Origin: Trichoplusia ni
Taxonomy: Eukaryota; Arthropoda; Insecta; Lepidoptera; Noctuidae
Assembly (NCBI RefSeq): GCF_003590095.1
Contig: NC_039483.1
Location: 15,934,001 to 15,998,000 of the forward strand
Direction: 5' to 3'
DNA length: 64,000 nt
The notes under the pieces: model-generated
What the model was told of the DNA's origin: nothing
What the model saw: the letters and a program-made list of their open reading frames with translations, nothing else
Databases searched by the model: none
Position numbers and translations under genes: made by a program
Shown: positions 49,805 through 58,639 of the stretch, one piece after another
Layout: each line of letters begins with the position of its first letter
How positions within the stretch are numbered: the stretch's first letter is position 1

Positions 49805-52151
49805 ATGTCTGACCAGAAGAGAAATAATACAAGCAAGAATAATGAGAGAGACAATCAGTTTTCGTTCACGACCGGTGCTGCGGTGGGTTTGGTAGGCGTA
49901 GCGTTCGGCGGCGCGCTGTACTACATGTCACGTCAAATGACTCAGGGAAACCCGCAACCTGAAGAGGAAACACCACCAGCAACTACGACACAAACCAACT
50001 CCTTGCCTTCTAGAACTCGAACCAATGCTACTGCATGGACATCCAGTCAGAAAAACTTTAATAGGTAAGAGGAAATCAAAAGCAAACCTACAAAAAAATC
50101 AAGGTTGCAGCATGGTATGCAGAAAATTAATTAATTTTAGTCGTGTTCGAAAGACGTGTTTTCTTATAAGTGTGAGATGTTATGCCTACAGCAAAATGCC
50201 CGACGAGAGCGAAAATCGTACTGACGGGAATAAAGACAAAGCTAAGGAGTTTCTGACGGTGTTCACTGGTGTGTTTGGAGTGTTGGACTTTGTTCACGAT
50301 GGGCAGCTGAGCTATATAGCTCGGTCACTGGTACGGAAGCCAAGACCTGCTGACCAAGGAACGCCCGAGGAACAAGAACCTACTGCATCGACATCGACAC
50401 GTTCCGATCCGGTTTCCTCGTATCTTAGTGATTTAATCAACAGAATTTCCACATCAGGGTAAGATTTTTAGCACCGAAATAATTTGTCGTTTATTTATTG
50501 GTATTTGTATTAAACCAAACCATAGTATTAGATTTTTAACCTTCTTTATAGTACTAAACAAATGTATCGATATAAAGTTTCGATCGTTTTTAGGGACACA
50601 AAGGAAGCTCCAGAAAACCCCGATATCACCAATTTGAACTCCCTGCTATCAGACATCCACGTCAGATACAGCAAACAGAAAGAGTTCGATCTCCACTACA
50701 AAGTGTTCGACGCCATTTTCTTAAAACTACACACGAAAATGAAGGAAGTGGATCCGTATTACCGGAAATATGCAAGCACGGTAAGTGTTTATTTTAAGAA
50801 GGCAAGATTTCTATTAAGCTTATCATGGAAGTTTTATTGAACATAACGATATTTTTAGGTTCAATTTGCCAACAGTATTCTTTTAAACTTACTACAGATT
50901 TTTTATCCAATACAACACAGGTATTTTTAGGTCCCGCTAGCTGGCAACCACTACGGCATAATATACACATAAAGAAACCTGATAAATTTGACATGGATAT
51001 AGTTATTGGTTTGCCCTGGAACATCGAAACTGATGCTTTGAACCCAACTGAGAGCGGCATTATCATCGAGCCGACATCAGCTGGCTTCGTCCAGCTTAAG
51101 ATGGGCGTCCAGTTCCAACGGCTGCCGATGAGAGACAAGGAAGAATGGCTGATCAACAGAGCCGCGTTTCAATGGAAGGATGACTCTAACTACCTCCTTC
51201 GGTCAAAATTCAACGATTGGTTTAAAAGTGTTGTGAACAAGGCATTAAACAAATTCGAGGTGTCTGGCAACCGACCTCTGTATTACGTCGAAGGCGTGCC
51301 TTACATTATAGACAAATCTGAGTCAGGTCCGGCTATGACGCTTCTGATTAGCAACAAATCTAGAAAGTTCAAACTGGACGTCGATCTTGTGCCGTGCCTG
51401 AAGTTCCCGGAAGATCGGTGGCCCATCGGTAAGAGCTATCGGCAAATCCCACAAAAATGCAAGAAGTACTATTGGATGGTCGTCGGCAAGCCCAACAAGG
51501 AGTCTCCTAGCGTGCTCGGACAGCTGAGGTCCTGGCGTTTGGCTCTTCATAACCAGGAGAGGGAATTAATGAACGATTCTTATGACTTCCTCCTCTTCAA
51601 ATCGAGTCAAACAAAAGAAAACTGCTCACGACAAGCTATTTGGCTGGTAAGTAAACATTATGTTATGCTCTCTTAAAGTGTACATTTGTTGACAGATTAT
51701 GTTGAAGATGTATGGCAATAGTAGCATCTAACCATAGTATGGTTATACTACTAGAATCACTAACGGCTTTTAATGATTTCAGATGAAAAAGCTACGAGAA
51801 TCGTTGGGAATGGAAATAATTACATGTTACCATGTAAAAACCCTATTTTACTGGAATGCGGTAGAAAGCATGGACGCAGATTATTGGAGGAAGAACAATC
51901 TTGCGAGCCTGTTCAAGCTGATGGTGGGGAAACTGCACCAGGCTTTAGTGGTGGGGAAAATCCCTTACTTCTGGAATAAGGACAACAATCTGATTGGCAA
52001 TGTTGACAGGAAGGTCCTCAATGAATACTTGTTGAAACTAGTGCCGCTTATAGATATCCTGGACCAACCGGATAAATACAAGATGGTCGCTAAGTATCTG
52101 TTGACGCCGGAAGAGTTTGCCGATTACAATAGAAAGTTTCTACACATTTGA
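49805..52151 (+). CDS. cGAS-like receptor paralogue, predicted pseudoenzyme, gene 3
   Basis: Coding exons 49805-50064 (exon 1a), 50594-50780, 50921-51646 and 51783-52151 join in frame to 513 residues; a cassette exon 1b (50192-50458) can be added or substituted. Residues 21-41 form the same Gly-rich hydrophobic segment as gene 2. The nucleotidyltransferase is nearly identical to gene 2 except at the active site. The acceptor homologous to gene 2 (50859) leads straight to a stop. Only the acceptor at 50921 keeps the frame, and it gives GPASWQPLRH where gene 2 has FAGSHYDNL, because of a net frameshift. The first metal ligand is Lys (DKFDMD, K171) instead of Glu; the second (D173) and third (D304) acids remain. 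A 13-residue insertion (LLFKSSQTKEN region) precedes the last exon. The open frame suggests a retained, catalytically dead protein; a young pseudogene is the alternative. Confidence 0.8.
50192..50458 (+). CDS. Second N-terminal cassette exon (1b) of cGLR gene 3
   Basis: A duplicated version of coding exon 1: the acceptor CTACAG|CAAAATG precedes Met at 50196, and a donor (AGG|GTAAGA) follows 50458. The protein MPDESENRTDGNKDK... parallels exon 1 of gene 2 up to the shared end SSYLSDL(M/I)NRISTS. The exon is 267 nt, phase 2 at both ends, so it can be skipped, included after exon 1a (AG+C gives Ser, then K-M-P-D), or used as the first coding exon. Its hydrophobic segment has acquired charged and polar residues (GVLDFVHDGQLSYIARSL), so it probably no longer spans a membrane. 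Confidence 0.65.
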
Positions 52152-52468
52152 TCGGGAATACTCATGGTAGTCTTATAGTGTTACCAAGATTTTAATTTAG
52201 AGGTGCTATATGCTTATAATTAAGATATTTAAAATTGTTTAACATTGTGATGGAGAGATTAAATTTTTACAACTTTGAAGCATAGACCATGTTCCAAGAA
52301 AATAATAACTTTATAATATTATTGTTTGTCTATTGTTGAGACTAATTTAATTTCATATTTATTATCATTGAATTTTAAAACATGATACACTCACACATTA
52401 CCGATACATTTATAAATATTTTATTATGTGTAAGAATAATACAAGTAAAGTTAAATAACCTTTGCATT

Positions 52469-52573
52469 AGGTATTTTAAGTGACAGTAGAAAAACGGAAA
52501 TCCTATTAAAGATCTTTAAAATGATGAATTCAAATTTTTGGATTTCCGCTTTTGTATTGTCACTTAGGTACCT
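52469..52573. repeat. Imperfect inverted repeat, about 34-bp arms
   Basis: Left arm 52469-52503 (AGGTATTTTAAGTGACAGTA...) and right arm 52540-52573 pair with a few mismatches, ending in the fully matched CGGAAATCC near the 36-nt loop. The size and mismatches fit either a small MITE or a precursor hairpin RNA. Confidence 0.7.
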
Positions 52574-52839
52574 AGTATTAAGATTTAAAACACACTTAAT
52601 ATTTTCACTAAAATACGGCTGAATAACGTACTTAAGATAAACACAGCGTACAGCGAAACTCAAAATATTTTCATTTTGTGAAAAAATCAAAGTTTAACAA
52701 ACATAATAGTTTACACCTATATCTAAATGCTACTTAAGTCACATACAGATTAAATATAAGCAATGTCGTTAGATTCTAAATATTGGAAGAAATCGCCAAC
52801 TCGTGAGCTAGCGAGATCAATGTTTAAACCTTCCTTATA

Positions 52840-52885
52840 TACGGGAGGAGGCCTGTGCCCAGCAGTAAGACGAATATAGGCTGGT
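52840..52885 (+). repeat. LINE 3' tail fragment
   Basis: GGGAGGAGGCCTGTGCCCAG followed by CAGTAAGACGAATATAGGCT resembles the 3' tail of a common lepidopteran non-LTR retrotransposon. A related fragment is at 58405-58470. Confidence 0.5.
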
Positions 52886-53146
52886 AATACACATTTATAC
52901 CTACAGTCATGTTAATATACCATAATAAGGTATTTGACAAAAAAAAAAACTAATTAGTCCGTCATAAAAATTTTCGAAAGATATTGGATACGTATCTTTT
53001 ATTTTATATCGTAAACAAAAAATCAACGGGATACAGTGATTTAAAACGTTGTGTGACGACACTTAAAAGTGTTTGTTTTAAGCCCCCACTACCGAATAGA
53101 AGGGTGAAAAATACGTATTCAATATTTTTTTGCAAACGGTGTGACG

Positions 53147-53598
53147 CAGTGGCGTAGCGTGGGTCGTCGCCCGGGGCGGAGTCAAAATGTGCCGCCCTAT
53201 ATGACGTCATAAAATAATTGGCAGTTTAAAAAAAAACCACTTTTTAAGGCCAAAATACTAAATTTTGGGTTTCACAATAAAGAAGTAAATTTTTTTTTTA
53301 GCTTTTCTGTCTTTTTTGTTACTTATAGTAAATATTAAAATCTATAAATGGAAAAAATAACGATAAATTTTTCACGAAGTTACAGCTATTTATTTATGAG
53401 GGCGCGCGCGGCACAACGAAATTTTACATTAAAAATTCATATCATATTAACTATTGGCCAAGAGACAGCTAAATTTTGCTTTTTTCGAAAATTTATTTGT
53501 TTGACTGACGAAAAATCTCAATTTGGCCACCCTTCTGATAGTGGCGCCCGGGGCGGTCCGCCCCTCCGCCCCCCCCCCCCCCCATCGCTACGCCACTG
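53147..53598. mobile_element. hAT-like MITE, nested in another repeat
   Basis: Ends CAGTGGCGTAGCG (53147-53159) and CGCTACGCCACTG (53586-53598) are perfect 13-bp terminal inverted repeats. GTGACG flanks both sides (53141-53146 and 53599-53604). The right end carries a GCCCGGGGCGG block and a poly-C run. It contains no transposase. The flanking sequence on both sides belongs to the dispersed repeat also present at 48850-49105. Confidence 0.85.
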
Positions 53599-53764
53599 GT
53601 GACGGAATATACAGACTTTAGTTATTAGATTCAGTCAAATACCCTATTTAGTTATGTTCATACTTCCACAATATTAAGTTTATAAACGCAGTATTGATAG
53701 CTGTTGGGCACTACTCGCTCAGGGTAATCGTGAATTTGGCGGAACATACTCGCAACTATCTTCT

Positions 53765-54533
53765 TTAACAGTGATCATGTGATACCTGCGCATCCCGCAT
53801 GCGCGCATTCCATAGAATGTGATGAATATCATTCATCACCGTTTCTTTCATTGTAAAATTATGTATTTTTCGTATCTTTTTGACAACAAGTTTTCCAAAA
53901 ATGTCGCAATCGTCGTCACCAGAGGCTCCAATAGTACAAGAGGCTTTTTTCACTCGTTTAGCGCCGGGAGCCGCTTGTCGAGGTGGATTAGCATTCGTTT
54001 CAGTAAGAGAACGTCCTGTATTTTGAACAGACCATTCTTTTTTTTGTTCAGCTATATTCCTCCCCTGATCTTCGCTGTCGTCTTCGCTAGTCTAACGAAA
54101 AATACACTTTTTTTTACAAATGAATAAATAAGAAATCAATACATAAATTGAAAGTCGAGTGTATATTAATAAAATGAAATTAATATAATTTATCTTTTCT
54201 TACCTCATTATTGTCTGTCTGTGTTTCGTACACCGGCCCCAAAAAGCTATGTAGGGCGTCAAATGCAAACCAAGTTATTTGTTCAGGCTCCTCTCCATTT
54301 CTAATAGCCTTCCTTTTCCTATTTATAATTGATCGGTAGCCCGCCATGAGCGAATCACGTTTCTTCTTCATATCGTCAATTTTACAATCCCAGCCCAGAC
54401 TATTGTGGATCCTCACCCAAGCGTTATGAACAAGTTCTATTCCCTTTTGGCCCTTGGCCATTGATTTCCATAATATTGGTTCACTTTTGTAGTGTTTTAT
54501 AAAGATTAGAATTCGTTCTTTCGACCACTCCAT
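53765..54533 (-). CDS. MADF-BESS domain protein, two exons
   Basis: Exon 1 is 54533-54204 and exon 2 is 54091-53765, with a 112-nt GT-AG intron in phase 0, giving 218 residues. Residues about 4-100 are a MADF (Myb/SANT-like) DNA-binding domain: an initial ILIFIKHYKSEPILW, a central AWVRIHNSLGWD and a basic helix KKKRDSLMAGYRSIINRKRK, closed by WFAFDALHSFL. Exon 2 begins with an acidic stretch (TSEDDSEDQ) and ends with a BESS-like helix (DIFGKLVVKKIRKIHN, then MNDIHHILWNAR). Such proteins bind DNA and form homotypic contacts; many derive from PIF/Harbinger transposon second frames, but no transposase is seen nearby. Start: first Met in the open exon, in front of the domain. It could be a host gene or a solitary transposon remnant that is still open. 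Confidence 0.85.
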
Positions 54534-55603
54534 TTTTTCTCGCCGTAACACGTCCGCTATGCGCTTGTATTAGCGCCAACTGACTGAAGTACGCCCAAAT
54601 CCGAGTCCCTGTCCGCAGGAACTTCATCACGATGAAATCGATCGTCGTGCAAACGAGCGAACATTCGTGGAGAGCCGAAGTTTATGAAAAAAACTGCATA
54701 GCATTTTGATTATTTTTACCCAAAAATAATATTTGATGCAATATTCGTGTAAATAGTTGTTCAGTCTTCTTTTTAAATCAATTAATGCATGAATAGTGTG
54801 TGAGTGTGACATAGAACGCGTCCCGCTCACACATACACACACATGCGTGAGTCGTCGTATCGCCGAATGTACACATTTACACAGCTCGCATTTGAAATCG
54901 ATATTGAGTTACTGACGCGATACGAATGTTTCCGACGTCGGTAGTTCGGGTGCGAAACCGATGTTCGATTCATACGGATTCGCCCGAACAATCGACGTTC
55001 ACACGAATGTTTAGCTGTAATGTGATGTGGCGCAAATGAGGATAAGTATCGCGACTTGTTTCGGTATATGCGTCGTTATATTTATTTAGATATCTGGAAA
55101 AGAAGTCGCTAGTTGCTGAAGGAGTATTGTCGTGGTTTTTCTTATGGTTATTTTTTTAGGAATAGAATGCAATTATGTGTTTATTTGTAAGAGTACAGCG
55201 TTACATATAACGAAGCCCATAATGTTCTGCTGTTTCCAGCGTTTGAAAATTTTCAGGCCTAGAACGAAAATAAGGAATTATAAAATTGCAAATATAGTTT
55301 AAATTTCAATGACAAATCTATTAATAAATTGGATTTGGATTCCGCAGGTCGAAAGTTCCGCAAAGCCATCAAGTTGCGTTACCATATTAGGTTAACATGA
55401 AGGAACACTTAATAGGCCTCATAGATATTATCGTAGACACAAGAAACTCTCTAAAATCTCACGTCAACCACAGACGAAATGAAGAAACAAATGTCATTTC
55501 TCTGCCAAAATTGTAACTAAAACAAAATAATTAATTTGGTTAAACATGTACCAAAAATGAACACAAAAATAGCAATAAAATACCAGTTGATGTGGAGGGA
55601 GTG
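54534..55603. other. Intergenic stretch between divergent genes
   Basis: This lies between the starts of the MADF-BESS gene and the small membrane-protein gene, so it may contain both promoters. 54540-55060 is richer in CG dinucleotides than its surroundings. A microsatellite-like CACACATACACACACATGCG is near 54828. No other feature is visible. Confidence 0.5.
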
Positions 55604-56502
55604 ATGGGGGACCGCGAAAACAACTGGGTGCCGATAGTTGCCGGGGTGGTTGTCGGTGCGGGGATCCTGACCCTGTTGTACAAGATGTTCTTCTCTCAGA
55701 AAACTGAGCAGCCGCAGCCAGTTATGGTCAAGATCATGAGGCCCAACCAGCAGATGAACGCGCCCTACAAGTGCACCTGCGAGTTGGGTGGAAGTGATCG
55801 TGTAAGTAGTAGATAGATGAAAGATGAAAGATAGTTATGACAATATTGGAGGATGTAGGTATCTATATTTAAAACGATTGTATTATTTTGATTATAAGAG
55901 TAGGAAGGTCTATATGGACAGACCCACAATAGAGATAATGTATCAACAATTTGCCGTAAACGGTAAAAAATGGTACCTATACCTAATTAATATAATATCC
56001 CACCATTTTAACACTGCGTCTCAAACTAAGTAAAGCTTGTATTATGAGTAATAAAAAACTGATAAACATACTTATCTATACCTATTTCTGAATACATACA
56101 TATTCAGACATATCACACCCAGACATAAATAGTTCTATAAGAAATTATCTGTGCGTCTCCTGTACATAATTGGGGTTTGCTTGAAACAATAATTACATGA
56201 ATGGACTAAAAAGCACCAACAAGAGTAACTATTCTTGTTGCTAAGGATTTACTTTTTAGAAACGTTGAAGCGCAGGAAGATTACAACAGAGGTTAGATAA
56301 TAAGCGCAACAATATGCATCCCTGATTTTATCTAAAAATTGTAGAATATGCGTACCAGATCTTACTTTTCTTCCAAGGAACTTCCAAACCACACCAAACT
56401 CTTTTCAAACTGCTTTTTAATGAAGTTTCGTTATCTGTACCTTTTCAGTGTCAAGTTCACAAGAAGCAGCAGGCGAGCGAACAAGGAGCTCATAGCTCCT
56501 AG
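55604..56502 (+). CDS. Small single-pass membrane protein, two exons
   Basis: Exon 1 (55604-55801) ends at a strong donor (CGT|GTAAGT) and joins in phase 0 to 56449-56502 after the acceptor CTTTTCAG, giving 83 residues. After MGDRENNW, residues 9-30 are hydrophobic and Gly-rich (VPIVAGVVVGAGILTLLYKMF), followed by a short tail with a CTC motif and a basic end (CQVHKKQQASEQGAHSS). I do not recognise the family. The polar RENN-type head plus Gly-rich segment resembles the first exon of cGLR genes 2 and 3, and the gene lies only 3.4 kb downstream of gene 3. A tiny upstream frame (ATG at 55590) ends at TGATG overlapping the start. Splicing is predicted from sequence only. Confidence 0.55.
56000..56130 (-). 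mobile_element. Truncated SINE, same family as 48611-48849
   Basis: GCGTCTCAAACTAAGTAAAG followed by CTTGTATTATGAGTA and ACTGATAAACATACTTAT parallels the tail half of the SINE at 48611-48849. The tRNA-like head is missing. It lies in the intron of the small membrane-protein gene. Confidence 0.7.
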
Positions 56503-57197
56503 ACAGAACAAAAAATAACATAGCATGAACGTCAGATCGCTGTCATGTGTTACGGTGACATCAAATAAAATGAAACTATACAATAATGTTACATAAATAA
56601 ACGCTTTACACATAATCATGATTTTAATTATAAAATTGAACCAATAAAAATGGATGAAATGTCAACAAGACCCGTTATTTTAAATATATAATGTGTGATT
56701 GGTGAGTCTTCTTGTTTTTAGATTGTGAATCAGTGACGGTCTGGAAGGAAGGAAGGTAGGGAAAGTAAACATTGTGTGGATAAAAAAATAGCGTGAAGGA
56801 CTAATCCGCTAGTCCAGGAGGTCCACGAAATAGACTGTCCTCTCTCCTGGATTACTGAATTGTAATATCTTACGAAAAGGGTAACTAACTTTGAAATGGG
56901 TGTGTTTGTAATATTTTGAAAATATTCGTAGCTCTTTCGATGTTATTCATTCCACTCTAAAAAATTAGAGATTCCCTAACTTTTTTTTTGACCTAGTTCA
57001 TTTGGAGTTATATAACGTTATGTTCATTTAGGTATTCCTACATAAAGTGAGTACTTATTTCCAGTGCCGAAGAACAAGAGCGTAAGAGAAAAGAAAAAGA
57101 ACGAGTGAGGAGGAATGAGGTAGCCCACGCGGCTGAGGCGGAGGTGGTGGCGACAGTAGCGGCGAGCCGCGAGCCACCGCCGCCGCCACGCTTCACC

Positions 57198-58573
57198 ATG
57201 CTGCACGCCGCGCTCGCCACGGCCACCTGCATGCTCGCACTCGCCGCACTTATCTTCACCAAAGCCTTTGGACCTCAAAACATCGCGCACGCGATATTTT
57301 CGAAAGTGGGACTCGGACACATATTCCAGAGGACCGACGGAACGTCTGCCGGCGGGAAAATGCACGGCGATGCCATGTACGTGGGGACAGCTCACGGTGG
57401 GGCAAGGCACGCCGGAGCAGCGCATGGCGGGGCAACGCATGGCGCGGCAGCGCATGGCGGAGCAGCGCATGGCGGAGCAGTGCATGGCGCGGCAGCGCAT
57501 GGCGAGGCAGCGCATGGCGGAGGCTCGCATGGCGGGGGTTCGCATGGCGGAGGCTCGCATGGCGAGGGATCGCATGGCGGAGGATCGCACGGCGGTGGAT
57601 CGCACGGCCGAACAACACATGGCGGGGTTATGGATGACGGTACAATGCGCGACGGGATAACGGAAAACGGAGCGATAGTGGACGGGAAAAAAGTAGACCA
57701 GAAATTATATGACAAGCATGTTATCGACGGCAAAATAATGGTCGACGGGGAAATGGTGGATATCGGCTCTGCAGCCGGCCTTGAAGCCTTGCGACGACTA
57801 GCGTCAGCGTGCCCAGTCAAACTTGATCCGGCAAAGCGGGTGAGTCATATCAATATCTTCTAAAAGTACAGTCAAAGGTTGCGAGGGCAGAATACCGATT
57901 TCTTCTAGGATTAATTTGCGTATCACAAAGAAAAACATTCTATTACCAGCCTACGTGTACGTAGGCCTACCTGTGACTCAGATACGAGGTTGCACAATCA
58001 CACGATACGAAGTCGTAATTTTTGCGTATTTGGACTGGAATCGATGAGAAGAAGAATAATTAATCGAATGTTAAATTCGTAATTTGTGTACGTCGATCAT
58101 AACCGTAGCCGTTTGAAAATGTTTATGAACTTTACTCGACAGCGTTAGTGTAAATAATGTTTATCCAATAATTTGATACAAGGCAGTGTAAAATGCTCCA
58201 ATATTCAAAATACGACACAACGCCAATTTTACTTACACTACATTATTTTTTCAAGCTTAGTGCATATACTTATCCATGGATTGGGACCTAGGGTTTTGAC
58301 ATAGAACAGGAATTGTGAGGTGACTAGAAACTAAAAACATAGTAACAGCAGTGTTTTCCTAAATAACAATTTATTTTTCTTGGGCACCAACCTATTTGCC
58401 CATCGTGGGGTTCAGGGCGAAACTCCCTTTACATAGGGAGGCCTATGTCCAGCGGTGGATCGTGAAGATCTAAGTCGAAGTAATTTGTTAAGTTATCGAC
58501 CATTAAAGGATACGGATAATGTTTTTTCTTTCAGAGGTGGCCTCTAGAGGGAGAAACAGAAGAAGGAAAATAA
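57198..58573 (+). CDS. His-Gly tetrapeptide-repeat membrane protein (start uncertain)
   Basis: The large exon runs to 57839 (donor CGG|GTGAGT) and joins in phase 0 to 58535-58573 (RWPLEGETEEGK, stop). From Met 57198 (context CACCATGC) the product is 226 residues. It opens with a hydrophobic segment (MLHAALATATCMLALAALIF), a signal anchor or signal peptide. 57388-57626 encodes 16 His-containing tetrapeptides, first AHGG/AHGA, then SHGG. A DG-rich block follows (DDGTMRDGITENG, VDGKKVD, IDGKIMVDGEMVD). The open frame extends upstream to a good acceptor (57064), encoding EEQERKRKEKERVRRN and a Pro run, so an earlier exon with another start is possible. I do not recognise the family; the His repeats could bind metal (inference). 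The exon is GC-rich, unlike its surroundings. Confidence 0.55.
57388..57626 (+). repeat. 12-bp coding minisatellite (His-Gly tetrapeptides)
   Basis: Sixteen units of the type GC(G/A)CATGGCGG(A/C) within the frame described above. The first half encodes mainly A-H-G-G/A and the second half S-H-G-G, so two sub-arrays amplified separately. All other frames are also open here because of the repeat, which explains overlapping reading frames on both strands. Confidence 0.9.
58405..58470 (+). repeat. LINE 3' tail fragment
   Basis: GGGAGGCCTATGTCCAGCGG in the last intron of the His-Gly gene matches the tail type at 52840-52885. Confidence 0.5.
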
Positions 58574-58628
58574 GAACCATCTCTCCATACAAAACAATAA
58601 TCATGAAATACAGGTTCTTGTGACATAA

Positions 58629-58634
58629 AATAAA
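58629..58634 (+). terminator. Candidate poly(A) signal of the His-Gly repeat gene
   Basis: AATAAA lies 56 nt after the predicted stop at 58573, a normal distance for insects, which supports the last exon. Confidence 0.55.
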
Positions 58635-58639
58635 CATTT

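Larger units (their letters stand above)
52152..53764. other. Intergenic stretch after cGLR gene 3
   Basis: No supported gene. It contains an imperfect hairpin element at 52469-52573, a LINE tail at 52840-52885, and a dispersed repeat (52955-53645) with a hAT-like MITE nested inside it. I see no close canonical AATAAA for gene 3. Confidence 0.55.

Noticed and set aside
35232..52151. Canonical vertebrate cGAS with zinc ribbon
   Set aside because: The His/Cys zinc-binding cluster is not present in any copy; the genes fit insect cGLRs better.
55801..57065. Splicing the small membrane-protein exon to the His-Gly exon as a single gene
   Set aside because: The phases do not match; joining gives a stop after a few codons. 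An exon at 56449 fits in phase instead.
57256..57820. Long antisense and alternate-frame open frames, including a Pro-Cys repeat protein
   Set aside because: They are by-products of the 12-bp repeat, which keeps several frames open. The sense frame with splice sites, DG-rich continuation and nearby poly(A) signal is the better model.
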